A stretch of DNA of 64,000 nt from Acidobacteriota bacterium (GCA_022826755.1 JAJDUG010000073.1:1-64000), one strand, 5' to 3'. Positions 17,748 through 27,408 are shown, counted from the first letter of the stretch. Numbers and translations are program-made. The notes: a model not told the origin generated them from the sequence alone.

Positions 17748-18797
17748 TCAGTTGGAGGACTCGGCCCTCTGAGCCGGGGGAACGGACAGCACTCTCCAGC
17801 CCTTCTTCTCCAGAGGCAGGAAGTAATAGGCTTGAACCCCGGGATATCGCTTCAAATAGCCTTGGGCTTTCTTCGGCCCCATCACAAAAAGCGCATTGTC
17901 CAAGGCATCCCCCTCCATCCCGGAACCGGCCACCACGGCGACGCTGAGCAGACCCTGGACAGGACGCCCTCTTCTGGGGTCCATGATATGGGAATAGGTC
18001 ACGCCCTCGTGGACGAACGCATTCTCATAGCTGCCCGAAACGGACAGGCACCGGTTCTCGAGCGCGACCGTGAGGGCACTCCTTCGGGGGTCGCGCGGAA
18101 AGGCCGGGTCTCGAACCTTGATTTTCCAGGCGGTCTTTCCGGGAGGAGCTCCCAAGCCGAAGACAGTGCTTCCGCCCGCGCTCACCAGAGCGCTTTCGAT
18201 TCGGTATTCTCTCAAGAGACTAACCGCCCGGTCGACCGCATAGCCCTTTGCAATGCCTCCTAGGTCGAGAGCCATGCCGTCCCGGGCGAACCGGACGGTA
18301 CGTCGGCCGGGATCCAGGCTGAGCTTGCGGTAACCCACCCTCTGCAGCGCCTTGCGAAGCTCGGTCTCGGGCGGCAGGCGACCCGGGCCTCCGAAAAATC
18401 CCCACGCCCTCATCAACGGCTGCACGGTTACATCGAAGGCTCCCCGGGATTGCCGGCTGAACGCCAGGCACCTTCGCAGAAAGTCGAACAGTTCCGGCTC
18501 CACCGGGACCGGTTCCCGACCTGCCCGGCGGTTGATGAAAGAGACGGCGCTGTTCCGCTTGTAGACACTCATCAGGCGGTCGATGCGGTCCACCTCATCG
18601 AAGGCTCTCTCCGCCACCAGCGGCAAGTCATCCCGCCCGGCTCCGTAGAGTTGAATCCTGTAAGTTGTGCCCATGGAGACATGACTGCCGCGGTAGTGGG
18701 CCACCGCCGGATCCGTACCGGCGGCGCCGAGGCTGCAAGGAAGGGTCGGCGCCCCCACCAGGAACACCAGTATCAGCGCCAGGGCCTTCATCGCCAT
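17748..18797 (-). CDS. apbE: FAD:protein FMN transferase ApbE
   Basis: 349 residues with an N-terminal export signal (LALILVFLVGAPTLPC). ApbE signatures: MGTTYRIQLYG, DLGGIAKGYAVDRAV, VSAGGSTVFGLG and TYSHIMDPRRGRPVQG. It attaches FMN covalently to threonines of exported flavoproteins such as Nqr/Rnf subunits. 9 bp downstream of the oxidoreductase gene and in the same direction. Whether Cys20 is a lipobox is unclear. Confidence 0.9.
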   Translation of the reverse strand: MAMKALALILVFLVGAPTLPCSLGAAGTDPAVAHYRGSHVSMGTTYRIQLYGAGRDDLPLVAERAFDEVDRIDRLMSVYKRNSAVSFINRRAGREPVPVEPELFDFLRRCLAFSRQSRGAFDVTVQPLMRAWGFFGGPGRLPPETELRKALQRVGYRKLSLDPGRRTVRFARDGMALDLGGIAKGYAVDRAVSLLREYRIESALVSAGGSTVFGLGAPPGKTAWKIKVRDPAFPRDPRRSALTVALENRCLSVSGSYENAFVHEGVTYSHIMDPRRGRPVQGLLSVAVVAGSGMEGDALDNALFVMGPKKAQGYLKRYPGVQAYYFLPLEKKGWRVLSVPPAQRAESSN

Positions 18798-18806
18798 TGC
18801 AGGACA

Positions 18807-20186
18807 CTATGCCTTTTGGGTGATCAGCTTCTGTTCCGGCTCCCCCAGCTCAGGCTCCGGCCAGGTCACCCTTTCCTTGCGGTCCATGGCCCGATTGGCA
18901 TAGATCACCGCCCGGGAGTCGGCCGTACCCACGTCCAGATCCGCCAGCGGCTTCCTGCCCTGGCGAATGCACTCGAAGAAATGCTCATCCTCGGCCTGGA
19001 TGGGATTGCGCTCGCGCTCGACCTCGATCACGCCCAGCTCGACCAGCCAGCGGCGGGCATGCTCGACTTCGCGAGCCACAAATCCCTGCGACTCGGTGGG
19101 AGGCTCCGACGTAATCGGCACCCCTTTGGCCTTCTGAAGGATGGTGGCTCCCGCCATCCAGTCCAGCTCCTTGGGAATACTGGATGACTCTCCGGCGGTG
19201 GGGGCGCCTCGAGCCAATCTCTGAGGATAGAAGGTGGCTCGGGGATCATTGCGTCCCAGGGTTATTTCAATGGTTCCCCGATCTCCCAGGATGGTTTCCG
19301 AGAATTCCAGGTGCCGGTTGTGTCCGATGGCGCTGAAGAGGAACTTCTGTCCTCGGGGATATTGGTAGATCACGGCCACGTTGTCGAAGATCTCGCGGCC
19401 ATCCTTCCAGTAGTCGTTGCCGCCGACGCCGGTGACGCTGACCGGCTCCGACTCGAAGGCCCAATTGGCCACGTCCGCCATATGGGATCCCAGTTCGGCC
19501 ATCAGGCCTCCCGAGTATTCGCGGTACATCCTCCAGTTGATGCTTCGCTCCAGTCCGGCATCGGGAACCGGGCGGCGCCAACTGGTATTTCGGTGCCACT
19601 GGGCCCGGATCGTCATCACCCGGCCCAACACTCCGGTGTGGATCATGCGCATGGCATTGCGGTAGACCCCGCTGTAACGCCGCTGAAGCCCTACCTGCAA
19701 GACCAGCTCGGGGTGGCGGCGCCTGGCCTCGTAGACCCGGGGAATCTCCTCTTCCTCTTTCATCAGGCACTTCTCGACGAAGACGTGCTTCCCGGCGCTC
19801 AAGGCATCCAGCAGCATGGGAACGTGCAGGTGGTAGGGGGTGGTGATGAAGACCGCCTCCACGTCCTTGCGCTCCAGCACGCGCCGGTAGTCGCCCGACT
19901 CGGTATCGGGCCGACCTCCAATCTCTTGGACCCCCTTGGCCAGATTGGGAGGATAGGTGTCGCACAGGACGGCGCAGCGCCCGGATTTCAGAGTGCTCAA
20001 GTTCCTCAAGTGGTTTCGCCCCTGAGAGCCGGTGCCGATCAGGGCGTAAACCACGGGCGAATCCAGGTTTTGGGCTGGGATAACGGCAGGAGCCGCCATC
20101 CGGGAGGCGGCAGCGGCCGTGGCCGCCATGGAATGCTTCAGAAAGCGGCGGCGGTCGATGGACGAACGATGCCGGCAGTCAGACAT
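18807..20186 (-). CDS. Tat-exported Gfo/Idh/MocA oxidoreductase
   Basis: 459 residues. Starts with a twin-arginine signal (SSIDRRRFLKHSMAATAAAA), then an NAD(P)-binding Rossmann domain (YALIGTGSQGRNHLRNL), VFVEKCLMKEEEEIPRV with the conserved EK.P-like step, and a C-terminal dimer/substrate domain with ELGSHMADVANWAF. Family members oxidise or epimerise sugars and polyols; exported ones are frequent in Acidobacteriota and Planctomycetes. Ribosome site GAGGGGG before the ATG. Probably co-transcribed with apbE. Confidence 0.9.
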   Translation of the reverse strand: MSDCRHRSSIDRRRFLKHSMAATAAAASRMAAPAVIPAQNLDSPVVYALIGTGSQGRNHLRNLSTLKSGRCAVLCDTYPPNLAKGVQEIGGRPDTESGDYRRVLERKDVEAVFITTPYHLHVPMLLDALSAGKHVFVEKCLMKEEEEIPRVYEARRRHPELVLQVGLQRRYSGVYRNAMRMIHTGVLGRVMTIRAQWHRNTSWRRPVPDAGLERSINWRMYREYSGGLMAELGSHMADVANWAFESEPVSVTGVGGNDYWKDGREIFDNVAVIYQYPRGQKFLFSAIGHNRHLEFSETILGDRGTIEITLGRNDPRATFYPQRLARGAPTAGESSSIPKELDWMAGATILQKAKGVPITSEPPTESQGFVAREVEHARRWLVELGVIEVERERNPIQAEDEHFFECIRQGRKPLADLDVGTADSRAVIYANRAMDRKERVTWPEPELGEPEQKLITQKA

Positions 20187-20319
20187 TCAATTCCCCCTCA
20201 TGAATCCGAACCCGGAGCGGTCGAGCCGATCGATGAAGCACCGCGGCGCCACCATGACTCGCCTGCAACACCGGTATCACAGTGTATTCCCTTTCACCCC
20301 GAAACCAAAGCATAGCCGG

Positions 20320-20325
20320 TATAAT
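20320..20325 (+). promoter_or_regulatory. -10 element for a probably leaderless peptidase mRNA
   Basis: A perfect TATAAT ends 6 bp before the GTG at 20332, so transcription should begin at or next to the start codon. No ribosome site exists. No good -35 at 17 bp is seen, so this is moderate evidence. Confidence 0.45.
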
Positions 20326-20331
20326 CACACG

Positions 20332-21507
20332 GTGACTTCTCTGCAACAGACCTTCGATCGTTCGCTGGACATCCTCTTCGAACTGATCCGGATTGAATCG
20401 GTCAACCCTACCCTGGTGTCCGGCGGGTCCGGAGAGCAAGCCATCGCCGAACATCTTTGCGGCCTGTTGAATAGCGAGGGTATCCGGAGCGAGTTGCAGC
20501 CGGTGGCAGCGGGGCGATTCAACGTGTTGGCCGCGGTGCAGGGGTCGGGCCCCGGACCCAGGGTGCTCCTCAACGGACACCTGGACACGGTGAGCATCGC
20601 CGGGATGAAACAACCCCTGGTGCCGATACTCGAGGACGGCAGGGTCTACGGCCGGGGGGCGCAGGACATGAAGGGCGGGCTGGCGGCCGCGGTTGCGGCG
20701 CTGCTGGCGTTGTCCCGGCACAGGCAGGACTGGAAGGGAGAAGTTGTGCTGGCGGCCGTGGCCGACGAGGAGGACCTAAGCCTGGGAACCACCCGGTTTC
20801 TGGAGCACTGGCCGCGGGACAGGCCCTTCGATTTCGCGCTGGTCCTGGAACCGACCGATCTGGAGGTGGCCACCGCCCACAAGGGATTTGCCTGGGTTGA
20901 AGTCACGACCTACGGAAAGGCAGCCCACGGCAGCCGTCCGGCCGACGGCGTGGATGCCATTCGCCTGATGGGCCAGGTTCTGGGCCGCCTGGACCGCCTG
21001 GACCGAGATCTGCAGAGCCACCCCCTACACCGCCTCTTGGGATCGGGCTCGCTGCACGCCTCCCTGATCCGGGGCGGCCGCCAATGGAGCAGCTATCCCG
21101 ACCGCTGCCACCTGAAATACGAGCGAAGGACCGTTCCTCCTGAAACGCGGGCCACCGTAGAAACCGAATTTCGACAAATTCTTCAAGCTTGCCGCCGGCA
21201 AGACCCGCACTTCCGGGGAGAAGCCTCGCTGGCCTGCGCGCGAGAGCCCTTTGAAGCGGACCCCGAACAGGCCCTCTTGCAGCACTTCTATGGCACCGCC
21301 CGATCCCAATGTCCCCGCCATGTTCGCTGGGGCAGCGTGTCATTCTGGACCGACGCCGCTCTCTTGGCGGCCGCCACTATCCCGACCCTGGTCTTCGGCC
21401 CTCGAGGAGCCGGGCTCCATTCCCTGGAAGAATACGTGGTGGCCGAGGACCTCGGCGATTGCGCCGAAATCATCTATCGTTTCGTGACTCAAGCCCGTCC
21501 GCATTAA
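20332..21507 (+). CDS. M20 family deacylase/peptidase (ArgE/DapE-like)
   Basis: 391 residues from GTG 20332 (frame is open further up but that part is unlike the family and lies over the promoter). Zinc-site motifs: LLNGHLDTVSI, YGRGAQDMKGG, AAVADEEDLSLGTT and the dimerisation domain around residue 180-290. The family hydrolyses N-acyl amino acids or dipeptides in the cytoplasm; the exact substrate is not readable. Divergent from the oxidoreductase gene; its stop overlaps that of the polyprenyl synthase by 4 bp. Confidence 0.85.
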   Translation: MTSLQQTFDRSLDILFELIRIESVNPTLVSGGSGEQAIAEHLCGLLNSEGIRSELQPVAAGRFNVLAAVQGSGPGPRVLLNGHLDTVSIAGMKQPLVPILEDGRVYGRGAQDMKGGLAAAVAALLALSRHRQDWKGEVVLAAVADEEDLSLGTTRFLEHWPRDRPFDFALVLEPTDLEVATAHKGFAWVEVTTYGKAAHGSRPADGVDAIRLMGQVLGRLDRLDRDLQSHPLHRLLGSGSLHASLIRGGRQWSSYPDRCHLKYERRTVPPETRATVETEFRQILQACRRQDPHFRGEASLACAREPFEADPEQALLQHFYGTARSQCPRHVRWGSVSFWTDAALLAAATIPTLVFGPRGAGLHSLEEYVVAEDLGDCAEIIYRFVTQARPH

Positions 21508-22478
21508 CGGTCGCGGTCCAGAATCATTTGGGGGATCGCCTGCAGTGCCCGACGGTAGGGGGAGGGGGGGAATTTTTCCATGGCTGCTTCAGCTCTTCCG
21601 GCGAACTCCTCCGCGCGTTTCCGAGCTTTCTCCAGGACCCGGTACCGGGTCACGATGGCCAGGATGTCCTCCTTGGCGACGGAGCGAAACGCCTTCTCCC
21701 GGAGCACCGTCTCAATCTTGCGGGATTCCTCCCGGTCGCAGGACTGAAGGGCGTAGACCAGCGGCAAGGTCATCTTGCCCTCCTTGAGGTCGCTTCCCAC
21801 CGGCTTGCCCAGTACCCGTTGCGAAGAGCTCAAGTCGAGGATGTCGTCAGTGACCTGGAAGACCAGTCCCAGGCTCAGGCCATACTCACCCAGCGCCCGT
21901 TCCTGCTCATCGCTCACTCTACCCAGCAATCCTCCGATCCTGGCGCAGCCGGAAAACAGATGAGCCGTCTTCCGCCGGGCGATATCCAGCACCTGCCGCT
22001 CGCTGACTTTGGGACTTCCATCCAGCGAAAGCTGAATCAATTCCCCCTCCACCATTCTCTGGGTCAAGTCGATCAGGATGTCGAGAATGCGGAAGTTGCG
22101 TTCCTGCAGCGCCACGTAGAAGGACTGCATGTAGAGCCAATCGCCCACCAGCACCGTGACTTGATTGCCCCACTTGTGGTTGGCGCTGGAGCGCCCTCGT
22201 CGGACCCTGGCCCCATCGATGATGTCGTCATGGACCAGGGTGGCGGTGTGAATGAACTCGACGACGGCAGCCAGCTTGATGGCCGACTCGTTGACCCGGC
22301 CGCAGAGCTTGGTGCAGAGCAGCAGCAGGCTGGGACGAATGCGTTTCCCGCCGCCCTCCTGCAGATATTTGCCGATCTCCTCGATGGTGCCAACCGAAGA
22401 ATGGCGCTGGCGCGCAAACTCCCCCTCGACCTGCCGCAATTCGTCTTTGACCAGGTGGAAAATCTCTCGAGGCTGCAC
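21504..22478 (-). CDS. trans-Polyprenyl diphosphate synthase
   Basis: 324 residues from GTG. The first aspartate-rich motif is VHDDIIDGA, preceded by GGKRIRPSLLLL; the second is FQVTDDILDL. It condenses isopentenyl diphosphate onto an allylic primer; length and motifs fit the long-chain (hepta/octa/nona-prenyl) class used for quinone tails (IspB/HepT type). Fits with the futalosine menaquinone gene in the window. Chain length cannot be set by eye. Confidence 0.9.
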   Translation of the reverse strand: MQPREIFHLVKDELRQVEGEFARQRHSSVGTIEEIGKYLQEGGGKRIRPSLLLLCTKLCGRVNESAIKLAAVVEFIHTATLVHDDIIDGARVRRGRSSANHKWGNQVTVLVGDWLYMQSFYVALQERNFRILDILIDLTQRMVEGELIQLSLDGSPKVSERQVLDIARRKTAHLFSGCARIGGLLGRVSDEQERALGEYGLSLGLVFQVTDDILDLSSSQRVLGKPVGSDLKEGKMTLPLVYALQSCDREESRKIETVLREKAFRSVAKEDILAIVTRYRVLEKARKRAEEFAGRAEAAMEKFPPSPYRRALQAIPQMILDRDR

Positions 22479-22542
22479 TCAAACCCTTCCGGTTATTGCT
22501 TTGGATAGACCTTGATTGGACCGGGAACAAGGCTCCGGGCCG

Positions 22543-23334
22543 TCATTGGGACGTCTCGCGAGCCGGGAGGAACAACCGTCGATAGTTTTCCGTCGTGCAC
22601 CTGGCGACAGTATCCAGGCTGACCTGCTTGACCTCTGCCAGTGTTTTGGCCGTCTCGACCACGAAAGCCGGCTCATTGCGTTTTCCGCGGAAGGGCACCG
22701 GAGCCAGATAGGGGGCATCCGTCTCGATCAACAGCCGGTCCATGGGCACGGCCCGGGCCACCTGGCGGAGATTGCGGGCCTTGGGAAAGGTCAGCATACC
22801 GGAAAACGAGATATGAAATCCCATTTCCAGGCAGTGCCGGGCCATGGCCAGACTGCCGCTGAAACAGTGCATCACACCCGCCGAACCGCCATTGCCGCAG
22901 TGCCGGCCCAGAATCTCCAGTGTCCGGTCTTCGGCCTCCCGGGTGTGAATCACGACCGGGAGGCCCACCTCTCGGGCCAGAGCCAGTTGGCGGTCGAATA
23001 CCGCCTCCTGCTCGTCGGGCGGAGAATGGCTGTAATGGAAGTCCAATCCGATTTCACCCCAGGCCACCAGTCTGCCCGACCTCGCCAACCGGACAAGGTG
23101 CCCCAGGCTGGTCTCCGAGGCCAGGCGAGCCTCGTGGGGATGGATCCCCGCAGCCACATCCAGGTCTTCCTCACGCTCTCCCAGCAATACCGCCTTCTCG
23201 GTCTTGGCCGGGTCTGCCCCGTCGCCGATCACCAGCACGCGTCCCACCTGCGCCAATCGGGCTCGATCCAGAACTGACGGGAGGTCCGATTGAAACTGGC
23301 CTTCCGCCAGATGGGCGTGGGAATCGATAAACAT
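22543..23334 (-). CDS. tatD: TatD-family metal-dependent hydrolase
   Basis: 263 residues from ATG 23334. Motifs FIDSHAHLAEG, WGEIGLDFHYS, VIHTREAED, MHCFSGSL and LIETDAPYLAPVP give the metal ligands of the TIM-barrel TatD/YcfH nucleases. Role: 3'-5' DNase or D-Tyr-tRNA/quality-control type functions. Its ATG shares a base with the TGA of the dedA gene upstream (TGATG), so translation is coupled. An earlier in-frame Met (23472) lies inside dedA and is rejected. Confidence 0.9.
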   Translation of the reverse strand: MFIDSHAHLAEGQFQSDLPSVLDRARLAQVGRVLVIGDGADPAKTEKAVLLGEREEDLDVAAGIHPHEARLASETSLGHLVRLARSGRLVAWGEIGLDFHYSHSPPDEQEAVFDRQLALAREVGLPVVIHTREAEDRTLEILGRHCGNGGSAGVMHCFSGSLAMARHCLEMGFHISFSGMLTFPKARNLRQVARAVPMDRLLIETDAPYLAPVPFRGKRNEPAFVVETAKTLAEVKQVSLDTVARCTTENYRRLFLPARETSQ

Positions 23335-23999
23335 CAGTGTGGTGGCGATTGCCGGCCCGCCGACTTCGCGGATCTCTCCCTGATCCGGTGCCGCGCCGCT
23401 TCGAAGAGGATGGGCGAAATGGACAGGAATATAATCAGCAGAACCACCTTCTCCAGGTTGTCGCGAATCCATGCCACCTGACCCAGGTAATACCCGGCCA
23501 AGACCATCGACACTACCCAGAAGATACCACCAAACACATTGAAGGCGGCAAAGCGAGGGTAGGACATCTGGCCGATGCCTGCCACCATCGGTGCAAAGGT
23601 TCGGGCAAAGGGCACGAAGCGGGCCAGAACGATGGCCTTGCCTCCGTGCTTCTCGTAGAACTCCCGGGCGTAGTGGAGGTGCTTCTTGCGAAACCAGAAG
23701 CTGTCTTCCCTCTTGTAGAGAGCCACTCCGGTTCGGAAGCCGATGCCATACCCCACGGCGTCGCCGACGATGGCCATCACACTGAGCAGGACCATCAGAA
23801 TGGTGACGTCGAAGAACCCTTTCGCAGCCACCAGGCCCGCCAGGAACAGCAGGGAGTCCCCCGGCAGGAAAAAACCGATGAACAGGCCGGTTTCGGCAAA
23901 GACGATCGCCGCCAGCACCAGGTAGCCGCCCGACCGGATCAGGTCGGTCAGCTTTTCCGGGTTATAGAGACTTGTGAAAAACTCGAGTATTGCTTCCAA
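23334..23999 (-). CDS. dedA: DedA/VTT-family membrane protein
   Basis: 221 residues from TTG with GGAGG 5 nt upstream. Five or so hydrophobic segments; family motifs FAETGLFIGFFLPGDSLLF and FVPFARTFAPMVAGIGQMSY with the conserved Arg residues. DedA proteins flip undecaprenyl phosphate or other lipids and support membrane potential. In line between metG (13 bp gap) and tatD (overlap). Confidence 0.9.
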   Translation of the reverse strand: MEAILEFFTSLYNPEKLTDLIRSGGYLVLAAIVFAETGLFIGFFLPGDSLLFLAGLVAAKGFFDVTILMVLLSVMAIVGDAVGYGIGFRTGVALYKREDSFWFRKKHLHYAREFYEKHGGKAIVLARFVPFARTFAPMVAGIGQMSYPRFAAFNVFGGIFWVVSMVLAGYYLGQVAWIRDNLEKVVLLIIFLSISPILFEAARHRIRERSAKSAGRQSPPH

Positions 24000-24012
24000 G
24001 GAACCTCCGGCC

Positions 24013-26025
24013 CTATTTCAGGCGAGCCCCGTTGGGAACCTCCTCCAGAAAGGTTGCCAGCACCGGTCTGTCCTCCTCTCCAACCGACGCCGCCAGCAAC
24101 ATTCCGTTGGATTCCAGTCCCCGCAGCTTTCGCGGCTGCAGATTGGCCACCACTATGATCTTCCTTCCAACCAGTTTCTCAACGGGATAGGCCTGGGCAA
24201 TCCCCGCCACAATCTGACGGGTTTCCCGTCCCAGATCCACGGTCAGCCGCAGGAGTCGGTCGGCGCCCTTGACCTTTTCGGCCTCAACCACCTGGCCTAC
24301 CCGCAGATCGACCTTGACGAAATCTTCAATGGTTATGGTGTCTGCGCCGGCGGATGACCGCGCCGAAGACTTCGTGGAGCCCGGCGCCTGTGGGGCCTCT
24401 TTCCGGACCGCCGGGGTCTTTTTCCTGTCCCGACTGTCAGCCGACTTCTTCTGCCCGCCGCTGCCGGCGCCGAAAAGCGAATCCAGCAGAGCCTTCTTGT
24501 CCAGACGCGGAAACACGGCCCTGATTTCACCCAGCATGTTTCCCGACAATTCCCGACTCCATTGGAGCCGGTCCAGGCGCTGATGGCTCAATGCCTCCTG
24601 CTGCCCCAACTGGTTCCAGACCTTGGCGCAACTGGCAGGCAGAACCGGTGCCAGCAGGACGGTGACGATGCGGACCACTTCCGCGCAAGTGTGGAGAATG
24701 GTCGCCAGGCGGGGCCGCTGGGCCTCGTCTCCCGCCATGGTCCAGGGAGCGCAGACATTGATGTACTTGTTGGTGCGGGAAAGCAATTCCCAGACCGCCT
24801 CCAGGGCTCTGCTGAAGGCCAGGCGGTCCATATGGTCCTGAAAGGCCTCAACGGTGGACAAGGCGTGCTTCTTGAGCTCGTCCTCCAGCGAAGTCAGCGG
24901 GGCGGATGGGGAGGGAACGGTGTCGTCGAAATTCCTGGAGATCAGCGCCAGCGTGCGGGAGACCAGGTTGCCCAGATCGTTGGCCAGGTCGCTATTGGTC
25001 CTCTGAATCATGGCCTGGTAGGAAAAGTTGCCGTCGGCTCCAAAGGGGATCTCCCGCAACAGAAAATACCGCACCGCGTCCGAACCGAAGTGGTTGAGCA
25101 ACAGATGGGGGTTGATGACGTTGCCGCGAGACTTGGACATCTTGGCTTCGTCCTTGAGCCACCAACCGTGGGCATGGACCCGTTCAGGCAGCGGGAGGCC
25201 GGCTGCCAACAGGAAGGCCGGCCAATAGACGGTGTGAAAGCGAATGATGTCCTTTCCCACCAATTGAACCTGGGCCGGCCAGTACTTGCGGAACTGGTCC
25301 TGCTCCTTGCCGTTCCCGAATCCGATTCCCGAGAGGTAGCCCACCAGCGCGTCGAACCAGACGTAGATGACGTGGTCGTCGGCGACGGGGACGGGAATGC
25401 CCCATTTGACCGAGGTCCGACTGACCGACAGGTCCTTGAGGCCGTCGCTGACGAAGCGAATCACTTCGTTGCGACGGGAGGGTGGGTTGATGAACTCGGG
25501 GTGTTTTTCGTAGAGCTCCAGCAGCCGCGCCTGAAAGACAGACAGCTTGAAGAAATAGCTTTCCTCCGTGACCCGCTCGGTGGAGCGCTGGCAGACGTCG
25601 CAGTCGGGTGCCGATTCAGCCTCGGGGGCAAACAGGTTGCAGGGAATGCAGTACCAGCCGGAATACTCGCCCTTGTAAATGAAACCGTTGTCGAAGGCGC
25701 GCTGGAACACCTCGGCCGCGGCAGCGTAGTGGCTCTTGCTGGTGGTTCGAATGAATCGATCGTACTCCACCCCGAACCGTGCCCACAACTTGCGATAGGC
25801 TCCCGCATTCCTGTCCGCCATCACCTCCGGCGCCACCCCTTGAGCCGCGGCAGCCCGCTCGATGTTCTGGCCGTGCTCGTCGGTACCGGTGAGGAAGCAG
25901 ACGTCACAGCCCTGCATTCTCTTGTAGCGGCTCACGCAGTCGGCCACCACGGTGGTATAGGTGTGTCCCAGATGCGGCCGGGCATTGACGTAGTAGAGAG
26001 GCGTGGTGATGTAGAAGGTGTCCAT
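24013..26025 (-). CDS. metG: Methionyl-tRNA synthetase with C-terminal tRNA-binding domain
   Basis: 670 residues, full length. Class I motifs: the HIGH-like HLGH in ARPHLGHTYTT and KMSKS in AKMSKSRGNVI. A Cys cluster (CIPC and CDVC around 125-145) is a zinc knuckle. A Lys/Ser/Ala-rich linker (about 530-570) leads to an EMAP-II/Arc1p-type tRNA-binding domain (VDLRVGQVVEAEKVKGADRL). Charges initiator and elongator tRNA-Met. Followed by dedA and tatD; this metG-tatD order is common in bacteria. Confidence 0.95.
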   Translation of the reverse strand: MDTFYITTPLYYVNARPHLGHTYTTVVADCVSRYKRMQGCDVCFLTGTDEHGQNIERAAAAQGVAPEVMADRNAGAYRKLWARFGVEYDRFIRTTSKSHYAAAAEVFQRAFDNGFIYKGEYSGWYCIPCNLFAPEAESAPDCDVCQRSTERVTEESYFFKLSVFQARLLELYEKHPEFINPPSRRNEVIRFVSDGLKDLSVSRTSVKWGIPVPVADDHVIYVWFDALVGYLSGIGFGNGKEQDQFRKYWPAQVQLVGKDIIRFHTVYWPAFLLAAGLPLPERVHAHGWWLKDEAKMSKSRGNVINPHLLLNHFGSDAVRYFLLREIPFGADGNFSYQAMIQRTNSDLANDLGNLVSRTLALISRNFDDTVPSPSAPLTSLEDELKKHALSTVEAFQDHMDRLAFSRALEAVWELLSRTNKYINVCAPWTMAGDEAQRPRLATILHTCAEVVRIVTVLLAPVLPASCAKVWNQLGQQEALSHQRLDRLQWSRELSGNMLGEIRAVFPRLDKKALLDSLFGAGSGGQKKSADSRDRKKTPAVRKEAPQAPGSTKSSARSSAGADTITIEDFVKVDLRVGQVVEAEKVKGADRLLRLTVDLGRETRQIVAGIAQAYPVEKLVGRKIIVVANLQPRKLRGLESNGMLLAASVGEEDRPVLATFLEEVPNGARLK

Positions 26026-26056
26026 GGAATCCGAGGGCCGCTCTCGGCTGCCGCTA

Positions 26057-27265
26057 CTATCCCGACTGTTTTCCCTGCCGCTTCAGGAACTCTTGCGTCA
26101 CCTGCCGCTGCACCTGCTTGTAAGGTATCCGGTGACGACGGGCCAGAGCCTTGCATTCCTCATATTCGGGAGAAAAACTCACGATTCGGCCATCGAGCCG
26201 GGCCACTTTTACCGACACCTTGCCCAGTGCGCTTTCCACCGGCTCAACCGTTCTGTCCAATACTTGTCGTTGGCATTGGTGGTAGCGAAGACCCAGGGTG
26301 GTGGTCTCCTCGAAAAGCAGCTTGCAGACCCGATCCAGGAGTTCCAATGGAAGAACCACGGTCAGAAGGGTTCCGGGACGGTTCTTTTTCATCTGGACCG
26401 GACAGGTAAATACGTCGAGGACTCCCAGCTCGAACAGCCTCCCCTGCACATATCCGAAAATCTGGGGGTTCATGTCATCGATGTTGGCTTCCAGAACCCA
26501 CACCCTGGAATCGGCGGACACCGAGTCGGAATCGGCCGATCGGCCACTCAACACTCGCAGCACGTTGGGGCCATCCTTGTGATCCCGACTGCCGGCCCCA
26601 TACCCGATTCTTTCCACCCGAAAGCCCGGCAACTCCCCGAAACTCCGGCAAATGGTGGTCAGGATAGCCGCTCCCGTCGGTGTGACCAGTTCTCCTTCAA
26701 TCCGGTTGGAGTAGACGGGTACTCCCTTGAGCAGCTCCGCCGTAGCCGGGGCGGGAACGGGCATGGTCCCGTGGGCGCAGTCTACCGTCCCCCAGCCTAC
26801 GTTGAGCGCGGAGGCCAGACACCGGGGAGCGCCCAACCAGTGCAATCCGATATAGGCTCCAACAATATCGACGATGGCATCCACGGCTCCCACTTCGTGA
26901 AAGTGCACCTTTTCCACCGTGGTGCCGTGCACCTTGGCCTCGGCTTCAGCAAGCCGCAGAAAAGATCGGCAGGCGTTGTCCTGGACCCAGGCAGCCAGAG
27001 TGCTGCTACGGATGATCTTCTCAATGGTCGAGTAGTGTCGATGATGGTGCTCTTCGCCGGTTTCCACGTCGTATTTGGTCGCCTGCACCCCTGACTTGTC
27101 GACCCGGTACGATTTGAGATGGAAGTTCCTGACGTTCAGCTTTTCCAGCTCGCAGGCGAGATGCTCCGGCGGGAGTCCCAGATCCACCAGCGCTCCCAGA
27201 ATCATGTCTCCACTGATTCCCGAGAAGCAGTCGAAATAAAGCGTGTCACTCCTTTGGGTTCCCAC
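26057..27265 (-). CDS. larC: Nickel-pincer cofactor biosynthesis protein LarC
   Basis: 402 residues from GTG 27265, chosen because GGAGG lies 8 nt upstream and LYFDCFSGISGDM follows at once as in other LarC proteins; the more upstream GTG (27382) falls inside the promoter -10. Motifs: VHFHEVGAVDAIVDIVGA, GWGTVDCAHGTMPVPAPAT, ELVTPTGAAIL, and a His-rich stretch EEHHHRHYS. LarC inserts nickel by CTP-dependent cyclometallation into the pincer nucleotide used by lactate racemase and relatives. No larA, larB or larE is present nearby. Confidence 0.88.
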   Translation of the reverse strand: MGTQRSDTLYFDCFSGISGDMILGALVDLGLPPEHLACELEKLNVRNFHLKSYRVDKSGVQATKYDVETGEEHHHRHYSTIEKIIRSSTLAAWVQDNACRSFLRLAEAEAKVHGTTVEKVHFHEVGAVDAIVDIVGAYIGLHWLGAPRCLASALNVGWGTVDCAHGTMPVPAPATAELLKGVPVYSNRIEGELVTPTGAAILTTICRSFGELPGFRVERIGYGAGSRDHKDGPNVLRVLSGRSADSDSVSADSRVWVLEANIDDMNPQIFGYVQGRLFELGVLDVFTCPVQMKKNRPGTLLTVVLPLELLDRVCKLLFEETTTLGLRYHQCQRQVLDRTVEPVESALGKVSVKVARLDGRIVSFSPEYEECKALARRHRIPYKQVQRQVTQEFLKRQGKQSG

Positions 27266-27378
27266 CTGTCTCGCCTCCACGGAACTGTCCGGCGCCCTTT
27301 GCCCAGACGGTCGATCCATCGCACGGAACTTGGCGTTGCCACCCTCAGGAACAGTGGCAACCCTGCTTCCGAGACAGA

Positions 27379-27408
27379 ACACTAGGCGCGGATTCAGCCG
27401 TTTGTCAA
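27379..27408 (-). promoter_or_regulatory. Sigma70-type promoter of larC
   Basis: Minus strand TTGACA (27408-27403), 18 bp spacer, TAGTGT (27384-27379). It would start transcription near 27372, giving a leader of about 105 nt before the GTG at 27265. It rules out the upstream GTG at 27382. Confidence 0.55.

Noticed and set aside
24562-26409. 615-codon plus-strand frame
   Set aside because: Antisense to metG and the 3' end of larC.
27266-27382. N-terminal extension of LarC from GTG 27382
   Set aside because: That codon lies inside the -10 element; the GGAGG before GTG 27265 and family alignment favour the shorter form.
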